A DNA stretch of 11,323 bases from assembly GCA_015489145.1 (NCBI GenBank), contig WGAH01000934.1, forward strand, positions 1 to 11,323, read 5' to 3'. Below, piece by piece: positions 6,486 through 11,323 of the stretch; position 1 is the first letter of the stretch; each line of letters starts with the position of its first letter. The notes below the pieces were generated by a model that did not search any database, was not told the DNA's origin, and saw only the letters and a list, made by a program, of their open reading frames with translations. The stretch comes from Deltaproteobacteria bacterium (GTDB lineage Bacteria; Myxococcota_A; UBA796; UBA2385). The position numbers and the translations under genes were made by a program.

Positions 6486-9254
6486 ATGTCCCTGCTCCTC
6501 CTCGCCCTTCGCCTCGCCGCCGCCGCCACGATCACCGTCGACGCCTCCGGCGGCGGCGACTACACCTCGATCCAGGAGGCGGTGGACGCCGCCGCCGACG
6601 GCGACAAGATCAGCATCGCCTCGGGCACCTGGGAGGAGGGCGTCCTCGTCGACGGGCGCACCCTGAGCATCGTCGGCGCATCGAGCAGCGACCTCGTCCT
6701 CCAGAATCCCGGCGGGCGGGTGTTCACCATCAAGAACGGCAGCAGCGTCACCCTGCGCCACATGACGGTCTCGGGCAGCGCCCAGGGCGTCTCGGTGGAC
6801 GCCTCGGCGATCACGCTGGTCGACGTCGTCTTCGAGGACAACGCCGGCACCCTCGACGGCGTGGGCCTCGCGCTGACCGACGGGTCGAGCGCCCGGCTCC
6901 AGGACTGCGTGTTCCGCGGCAACAGCTTCGACGACAGCGCCGGCGGCTCGGTCAAGGGCGGCGGGCTCTGGGTCAGCGGGAGCAGCGTCGAGATCACCGG
7001 CGGGAGCTTCGAGTCCAACAGCGCCAGCGAGGGGGGCGGCCTGGCGGCGGCGAGCGCCACGGTCAGCCTCGACGGGGTGAGCTTCGAGGACAACGCCGCC
7101 AGCCGGCGGGGCGGCGGCCTGCGGGTGAGCGACTCCACCCTCGAGGCCAGCGAGGTGGACCTCACCGGCAACACCGCCGAGGCCGACGGCGGGGGCGCGG
7201 CGATCCTCGACTCCGACGCCGTGTGGTGGTGGGGCACGGCCAGCGGAAACAGCGCCGGCGGCTCGGGCGGCGCCTTCGCCTTCGAGGGGATGGCGAGCGA
7301 CGGATCGCAGCTCTGGGCCAACATCACGGGAAACCAGGCCGCCAGGCACGGCGGGGGCATCTACGCCTCCGACCACGACCTCGCCGTATCCGACGGAAAG
7401 ATCCAGCAGAACGAGGCCGGCGGCGGCGGCGGCGGGCTGTACGTCACCGGGGGGACGCTCGCGGTGGACGGCACGGCGATCTCCGACAACGCCGCCGACC
7501 ACGGCGGCGGGCTGGCGGTCGCCGCGGCCGGCGAGGCCACCCTCGACGGGGTGACCCTGAGCGGCAACGAGGCGAGCGGCTCGGGCGGGGCGGCCCACGT
7601 CACCGGCACGCTGACCGCCGCCGACTGCGCGGTGCAGGACAACCTCGCCGGCTCCTCGGGGGGCGGCATCGTCGGAAGCGACGCGACCCTCGACATCGAC
7701 GGCTGCGACTTCGTCACCAACGTCGCCGGGGCCTCGGCCTCCGGCGGCGGGCTGTACGCCTGGTCGGGCACGGTGCAGGTGCTCGACAGCAGCTTCCAGG
7801 GCAACGAGGCGGGCTTCGGCGGCGGCCTGGCCCTCGGCGGCGAGGGCGACGAGCAGCCGCTGGTCGCCAACACCGTCTTCGAGGGCAACACCGCCTCGGT
7901 GTCCGGCGGCGGCGCCTGGGTGGACGGCGTGGCCTACGTGCGCTCGCGCTACAACGACTACGTCGCCAACGCCGCCTCGGACGAGGGGGGCGGGCTGGGC
8001 GTCGCCAGCGTGACCACGGTGGTGGTCTACCAGGACGAGTACTGGTCGAACAGCGCCGAGACGGGCGGCGGGCTCTACGTCGAGGGGGCCGGCCAGGGGC
8101 GCACCGAGCAGGCCGACTTCGGGGGCAACACGGCCGACAAGTTCGGCGGGGGCGCGGCCTTCGTCGAGCCCACCGGCGAGCACGCCATCTACAACGACCG
8201 CTTCATCGAGAACGCGGCGAGCAGCGGGGCCGGCCTGTACCTGAAATCCGACGCCTCCGGGGGCTACCCGGTCAGCAACGTCGATTTCGCCGGCAACGAC
8301 GGCGACGGCATCTACCTGCAGGCCTCCCCCGGGGCGGTGGTGGTCAACGCCATCGCCGCGGGCAACACGGGCACCGGCTTCCGGGCCGACGGCAGCAGCG
8401 CCACCGCCGAGGTGCGCTACTGCGACGCCTGGGACAACGGCGCCGACTGGGGCGAGGCGCTCGGCGACCGCGACGGGGTGGACGGAAGCTTCTCGGCCGA
8501 CCCGGAGTACCTCGCCTTCGCCCGGGACGGCGACCCGGAGGCCGACTACCTCTACCTCCTCGCCACCTCGCCCTGCCGGGATGCCGGCGACCCGGCGCTG
8601 AGCGACCCCGACGGCTCCCGCTCCGACCTCGGCAGCTACGGCGGGCCCGAGGCCATCGACCAGGAGGCCGACCGCGACGGCGACGGGTGGACGCCGGTGG
8701 ACGGCGATTGCGACGACGAGGACGCCGACGTGCACCCCGGGGCCACGGAGACCTGGTACGACGGCGTCGACGCGGACTGCGACCGCGCCGACGACTACGA
8801 CGCCGACGGCGACGGCTACCGCTCCGCCGACCGGGCCTACGGGGACGACTGCGACGACGCCGACCCGGACGTGCACCCGGGCGCGGTGGACGACGCGGTG
8901 GACGGCGTCGACACCGACTGCGACGGCGTGGACGGAGAGGACGCGCCCGATGACGAGCCCGCCGACACCGGCGACGCGGAGGAGGACCCCTTCGTCGACG
9001 CGGACGGCGACGGGCACCCGGCCGGCTCGGACTGCGACGACCACGATCCCGGCGCCTTTCCCGGCAACACCGAGGCCTGCTCGGACGGGGTGGACAACGA
9101 CTGCGACGGGCTGGTCGACGGCGAGGACGGCTCGTGCAAGGGCTCGCAGGCGCGGTGCGGCTGCGCGGCGGGGGGCGGCGCGCCGACCGGGGCGGCGGGG
9201 CTGCTGCTGATGCTGGCCGGGCTGGCGCGGCGACGCCGGGACCGGGCCTCTTGA
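6486..9254 (+). CDS. Secreted beta-helix surface protein with MopE-type metal-binding motifs and MYXO-CTERM-like tail
   Basis: A 922-residue exported protein. Residues 1-14 (MSLLLLALRLAAAA) are a short signal peptide. Residues 15-85 (VDASGGGDYTSIQEAVDAA...) are the usual opening of pectin-lyase-like right-handed beta-helices. From about 158 to 590 there are some 17 repeats of about 25 residues with GGG[LIA]-x-[VA] and [FV]xxN-x-A marks, like chlamydial Pmp-type repeats. Residues about 729-874 hold three DxDGDG...DCDD...PG...DGVD-x-DCD motifs, the MopE-type (copper or calcium) binding family. Cys891 and Cys893, a hydrophobic stretch and four Arg close the chain, resembling the MYXO-CTERM sorting signal for surface anchoring. 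It is probably a cell-surface adhesin or lectin-like protein; the ligand is unknown. The start is secure: GGAGG at 6475-6479, 6 bases before the ATG. The stop overlaps the next gene's TTG. Confidence 0.9.
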   Translation: MSLLLLALRLAAAATITVDASGGGDYTSIQEAVDAAADGDKISIASGTWEEGVLVDGRTLSIVGASSSDLVLQNPGGRVFTIKNGSSVTLRHMTVSGSAQGVSVDASAITLVDVVFEDNAGTLDGVGLALTDGSSARLQDCVFRGNSFDDSAGGSVKGGGLWVSGSSVEITGGSFESNSASEGGGLAAASATVSLDGVSFEDNAASRRGGGLRVSDSTLEASEVDLTGNTAEADGGGAAILDSDAVWWWGTASGNSAGGSGGAFAFEGMASDGSQLWANITGNQAARHGGGIYASDHDLAVSDGKIQQNEAGGGGGGLYVTGGTLAVDGTAISDNAADHGGGLAVAAAGEATLDGVTLSGNEASGSGGAAHVTGTLTAADCAVQDNLAGSSGGGIVGSDATLDIDGCDFVTNVAGASASGGGLYAWSGTVQVLDSSFQGNEAGFGGGLALGGEGDEQPLVANTVFEGNTASVSGGGAWVDGVAYVRSRYNDYVANAASDEGGGLGVASVTTVVVYQDEYWSNSAETGGGLYVEGAGQGRTEQADFGGNTADKFGGGAAFVEPTGEHAIYNDRFIENAASSGAGLYLKSDASGGYPVSNVDFAGNDGDGIYLQASPGAVVVNAIAAGNTGTGFRADGSSATAEVRYCDAWDNGADWGEALGDRDGVDGSFSADPEYLAFARDGDPEADYLYLLATSPCRDAGDPALSDPDGSRSDLGSYGGPEAIDQEADRDGDGWTPVDGDCDDEDADVHPGATETWYDGVDADCDRADDYDADGDGYRSADRAYGDDCDDADPDVHPGAVDDAVDGVDTDCDGVDGEDAPDDEPADTGDAEEDPFVDADGDGHPAGSDCDDHDPGAFPGNTEACSDGVDNDCDGLVDGEDGSCKGSQARCGCAAGGGAPTGAAGLLLMLAGLARRRRDRAS
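6957..8250 (+). repeat. Coding repeat array of the beta-helix (GGG-type units)
   Basis: About 17 degenerate units of roughly 75 bases encode successive beta-helix coils, each with a GGC-GGC-GGG-CTG/CTC-like block (GGGLWV, GGGLRV, GGGIYA, GGGLYV and similar). The first block begins at 6957 (Gly158) and the last clear one, GAGLYL, at 8226 (Gly581). Units are divergent at the DNA level between the Gly blocks, so the array is old rather than recently expanded. One unit carries three consecutive tryptophans (near 7222). Confidence 0.75.
8670..9107 (+). repeat. Three MopE-type Asp/Cys metal-binding motif repeats within the surface protein
   Basis: Copy 1 is at 8670-8783, copy 2 at 8799-8924 and copy 3 at 8997-9107. 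Each begins with a calcium-loop-like DxDGDG and contains a DCDD, a PG and a final DCD. An acidic linker (PDDEPADTGDAEED) separates copies 2 and 3. This arrangement is common in large secreted proteins of Myxococcota. The two cysteines per copy would form disulfides or bind metal (family knowledge, not shown here). Confidence 0.8.
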
Positions 9255-9949
9255 ACGGCGGCCTGTACGTGCTCGCCCTGCCCCTTCCCGGCGGGGCCAC
9301 GGCGACGGTGGGGGCGCTGGGGAGGCTGCGCCTGGAGGCGGGGGTGCACCTCTACGTCGGCTCGGCCCGGCGGGGGCTGTGGCAGCGCGTGGCCCGGCAC
9401 CTGCGGCGCGACAAGCCCCGGCGCTGGCACGTCGACGCCCTGAGCACCCACCCGGGGCTCGGCCGGCCCTGGGCGCTGCTGCTGCCGGCGGACCCCCGGG
9501 CCGAGTGCGCCCTGGCGGCGGAGGTGGGCCGGTGGGTCGAGGCGCGGGGCGGCACGCCGGGGCCCCGCGGCTTCGGGGCGAGCGACTGCGCCTGCTCCAC
9601 CCACCTGTGGCGGGTCGATCGGGCCGAGCCGGCGGAGCTGGCCCGGGCCCTCGGGCGGACCGAGGCGCCGCCGGGCTTCGCGGCGCTGCGGGCGAGGGGG
9701 ACCTGGCGGCCGCTGCGGGGCTGCCCGGGTCGCTGGGTGCGACCGGGCCTCGGGCCGGCGCCGGACGCGCTCCTCGGGCCCGTGGCGGCGACCGCCTGGC
9801 GCACCGACGGCGACCCGGCCCTCGTGGCGCCCGTCGAGGGCGGGGGCCTCGTGAGCTGGCTGCGGGCGGACGGCGTGCTGCACACCCTGGGCGACGCCGG
9901 GGGGTTCGCCCGAAAGCTCGCCGACCTCGGCCTCGCGGGGGCGGCATGA
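9251..9949 (+). CDS. DUF123 (Uri-type) GIY-YIG endonuclease-like protein with C-terminal extension
   Basis: A 232-residue protein. Residues 3-122 match the DUF123 branch of the GIY-YIG nuclease superfamily: GLYVLALPL (variant of GIY), HLYVGSA (33-39, variant of YIG), R46-V-A-R49-H50, K55-x-x-R-W59-H60-V-D62, an AEC with Glu85 as the likely metal ligand, and GFGASDCACSTHL (107-119). The DNA substrate of the family is not well defined. Residues about 123-232 form an extra C-terminal region I cannot assign, with a conserved-looking end (GGGLVSWLRADGVLHTLG...FARKL). The start is TTG at 9251: it overlaps the previous TGA as TTGA and begins just before the GLY motif, while the next GTG (9269) would cut into that motif. 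A weak GGGA lies at 9238-9241. Translation is probably coupled to the surface-protein gene, an unexpected partner. Confidence 0.8.
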   Translation: MNGGLYVLALPLPGGATATVGALGRLRLEAGVHLYVGSARRGLWQRVARHLRRDKPRRWHVDALSTHPGLGRPWALLLPADPRAECALAAEVGRWVEARGGTPGPRGFGASDCACSTHLWRVDRAEPAELARALGRTEAPPGFAALRARGTWRPLRGCPGRWVRPGLGPAPDALLGPVAATAWRTDGDPALVAPVEGGGLVSWLRADGVLHTLGDAGGFARKLADLGLAGAA

Positions 9950-10779
9950 GCGGGAAGGCGGTCGCCGCGCTGCTCCTCGGCCTGGCGGGCTGCCGGGGGG
10001 CCGACGATCCGGCGCGCTACGAGGAGGCGCTGCGCGCCGCCGAGGCGGGCCGGGCCGCCGAGGCGGTGGCGGCCTGCCGGGCGGTTCGCGACGAGGCGGC
10101 GCGGGGGGACTGCCTGGTGGCCGTCGCCGACGCCGCCGGCAGCGTCGCCCAGGCCGAGCGCGCCTGCGCGGCGCTCGAGCCCGGGACCTGGCTCGACGAG
10201 TGCCGCTTCGTCCTCGCCGAGCGGGCGCTCGCGATGGGCCGGATCGACGAGGCGCGGGAGCGTTGCCGCCAGGCGGGGGGCTTCGCCGAGGACTGCCTGC
10301 AGCACCTCTGGCGGGTGGACTGCCGGACGGGGTGGCGCCCCGGCGACGCCGCGCCGGCGATCATCGAGCGCTGCTACGGGCTCTACGACCGCTACCTCGG
10401 CCGTCCCGCCGACCCGGCCGTGTGGCGGCAGGCCAGCGAGGCCTGGCTCGACCAGGCCCCGGAATTCGACCTCGGCACCTGCGACGCGCTGCCCCCGGAC
10501 GCCCGCTGGTGGTGCCGGGAGGGCGCGTGGTCGGTCCTGGCGATGCGCCTTCGGGGGGCCCGGGGCGAGGTGGCCGAGGACGACGCCTGCGCGCGCATCC
10601 GGGAGGTCGTCCGGGCCACCCGCGCCGGCGAGGCGGCGCGCATCGAGAGCTGGACGATCCGGCTGCGACCGGGCGACCTGGATCGCCTCGCGAGCCTGGC
10701 GCCCCCCGCCTGCCGCGACGCCTCCCTCACCGGAGCCGGTGCGCCGCGTACACCCCCGAGGCCGCCCGCGTCTCGATGA
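9946..10779 (+). CDS. Cysteine-rich lipoprotein, possibly TPR-like helical
   Basis: I do not recognise the family. The 277-residue product has a short lipoprotein signal ending in the lipobox LAGC, with Cys16 as the acylation site. The rest to about residue 120 is Ala/Glu/Arg-rich amphipathic helix pairs (YEEALRAAEAGRAAEAVAACRAV, ERALAMGRIDEARERCRQAG) resembling tetratricopeptide-like repeats. Twelve more cysteines occur at fairly regular spacing, suggesting disulfide-stapled helices in the periplasm or at the outer membrane. The ATG overlaps the DUF123 stop as ATGA (9946-9949), which implies translational coupling and makes it the third gene of the unit starting at 6486. The last 53 bases overlap the converging gene; the Pro/Arg-rich end after residue 260 looks like run-on sequence. 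Confidence 0.75.
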   Translation: MSGKAVAALLLGLAGCRGADDPARYEEALRAAEAGRAAEAVAACRAVRDEAARGDCLVAVADAAGSVAQAERACAALEPGTWLDECRFVLAERALAMGRIDEARERCRQAGGFAEDCLQHLWRVDCRTGWRPGDAAPAIIERCYGLYDRYLGRPADPAVWRQASEAWLDQAPEFDLGTCDALPPDARWWCREGAWSVLAMRLRGARGEVAEDDACARIREVVRATRAGEAARIESWTIRLRPGDLDRLASLAPPACRDASLTGAGAPRTPPRPPASR

Positions 10780-11296
10780 ACAGCGCCGGCGCGGGAAGGT
10801 CCGGCTCGGCGTCGAGCGGGGCCGCCAGGGGCAGCGCGAGGACGCCCGCCTCGGCGGCCGGGCAGCGCCAGGCGGGGCCGGTGGCGGTCTCGACGCGCAC
10901 CCGGGCCACGGGCGGCTCGCCGGGCTCGACCGCCTCCCAGGTGCCCTGGACCCGGCACGGCTCCGGGTGGCGTTCCGCCTCCAGCAGCACCCACCAGGAC
11001 GTGTCGATCACGCCGCTCGGACCGGCGCTCGTGCGGCGCTCCACCCGGAATCGCCCGAGATCGCCGGGCCGGATGGCGGCGAGGTCGGCCACGGCCTCGC
11101 TGGTTCCGCGAATTCGGACGACCTCCCCGACCGGGGCGCACCGGGACGCGGTGAGCACCTCGACCCGGCCGGCGAAGGCCTCGGGGGAGACCTCCGGCAG
11201 CGGGGTGAGCTCGACGAAGCGGGCGGCGACCGCGCAGCGGTCGTGGCTGGAGGCGAGGACCGCCGGGGCGAGGAGGGCGAGGAGCAGGGCGGACAC
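10727..11296 (-). CDS. Exported protein of unknown function
   Basis: I do not recognise the family. The 189-residue product begins with a signal peptide (MSALLLALLAPAVLASS, cleavage probably near residue 15-17), so it is exported. There is no lipobox at the right place. The mature part is rich in Val, Arg and Pro with alternating hydrophobic residues (RVEVLTASRCAPVGEVVRIRG, GRFRVERRTSAG), suggesting beta structure, and has four cysteines, possibly two disulfides. The start is GTG at 11294-11296 with GGAG on the complement of 11303-11306, 6 bases away. The 3' end overlaps the lipoprotein gene tail-to-tail by 53 bases. The good ribosome-binding site plus signal peptide support it as a real gene. 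Confidence 0.7.
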   Translation of the reverse strand: MSALLLALLAPAVLASSHDRCAVAARFVELTPLPEVSPEAFAGRVEVLTASRCAPVGEVVRIRGTSEAVADLAAIRPGDLGRFRVERRTSAGPSGVIDTSWWVLLEAERHPEPCRVQGTWEAVEPGEPPVARVRVETATGPAWRCPAAEAGVLALPLAAPLDAEPDLPAPALFIETRAASGVYAAHRLR

Positions 11297-11323
11297 GGGT
11301 GGCTCCGGGGCGCGGGGTGGGGA

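Noticed and set aside
9134..9250. Earlier start (GTG 9134) for the DUF123 protein
   Set aside because: It would add about 39 residues that are an out-of-frame reading of the MYXO-CTERM-like tail of the previous gene. The family domain begins directly after the TTG at 9251.
6360..9947. Very long minus-strand open frame (over 1,100 codons) opposite the beta-helix gene
   Set aside because: It is Ala/Val/Gly/Arg-rich low-complexity sequence with no domain. It mirrors the codon structure of the plus-strand gene, whose repeats, signal peptide and metal motifs are clear. It is open only because stop codons are rare at this G+C content.
9251..9949. GIY-YIG protein as a homing endonuclease or mobile element
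   Set aside because: No intron, intein, terminal repeats or disrupted host gene is visible. The sequence fits the chromosomal DUF123 branch rather than the homing type.

Overview
The window is about three-quarters G+C by eye and densely coded, with nine genes and no stretch over 300 bases without one. It most likely comes from a member of the Myxococcota or a close deltaproteobacterial relative. The main evidence is the 922-residue secreted protein at 6486-9254, which has a parallel beta-helix, three MopE-type Asp/Cys metal-binding motifs and a C-terminal Cys-Gly-Cys / hydrophobic / Arg-cluster tail of the MYXO-CTERM kind. No rRNA, tRNA, CRISPR array, transposase or phage gene is visible. The content reads as ordinary chromosome.

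Layout. (a) 50-1741 is a peroxide-defence module: a Prx6-type peroxiredoxin on the minus strand diverges from an OxyR regulator that keeps the redox Cys pair (C205/C214, motif GHC...C). A perfect ATAG-N7-CTAT operator-like palindrome lies across the oxyR start codon. (b) 1851-3833 (minus) is a two-gene unit: a secreted protein with eight cysteines, then 3 bases later a membrane-fused spermidine-synthase-like protein. (c) 4035-5348 (plus) encodes an APC-superfamily amino-acid permease. It converges, 9 bases apart, on (d) a YrbG-type sodium/calcium (cation/proton) exchanger on the minus strand. The exchanger's first membrane helix begins upstream of any normal start codon, and a strong Shine-Dalgarno sequence sits 5 bases before an ATC codon. 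(e) 6486-10779 (plus) is a three-gene overlapping unit: the beta-helix/MopE surface protein, a DUF123 (Uri-type) GIY-YIG nuclease with an unassigned C-terminal extension, and a Cys-rich lipoprotein. They are joined by TTGA and ATGA stop/start overlaps. (f) 10727-11296 (minus) is an unrecognised exported protein whose 3' end overlaps the lipoprotein gene by 53 bases.

How the genes work together. The clearest functional unit is OxyR with the peroxiredoxin: OxyR senses peroxide and probably controls the divergent enzyme gene and itself. The other genes look like envelope, transport and surface functions with no common pathway visible. The overlaps at 9251 and 9946 imply co-translation of the surface protein, the nuclease and the lipoprotein, although no functional link among them is known to me. 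I found no clear new defence or mobile system. The points most worth checking are the probable non-AUG start of the exchanger, the OxyR operator on its own start codon, and the C-terminal extension of the DUF123 protein.
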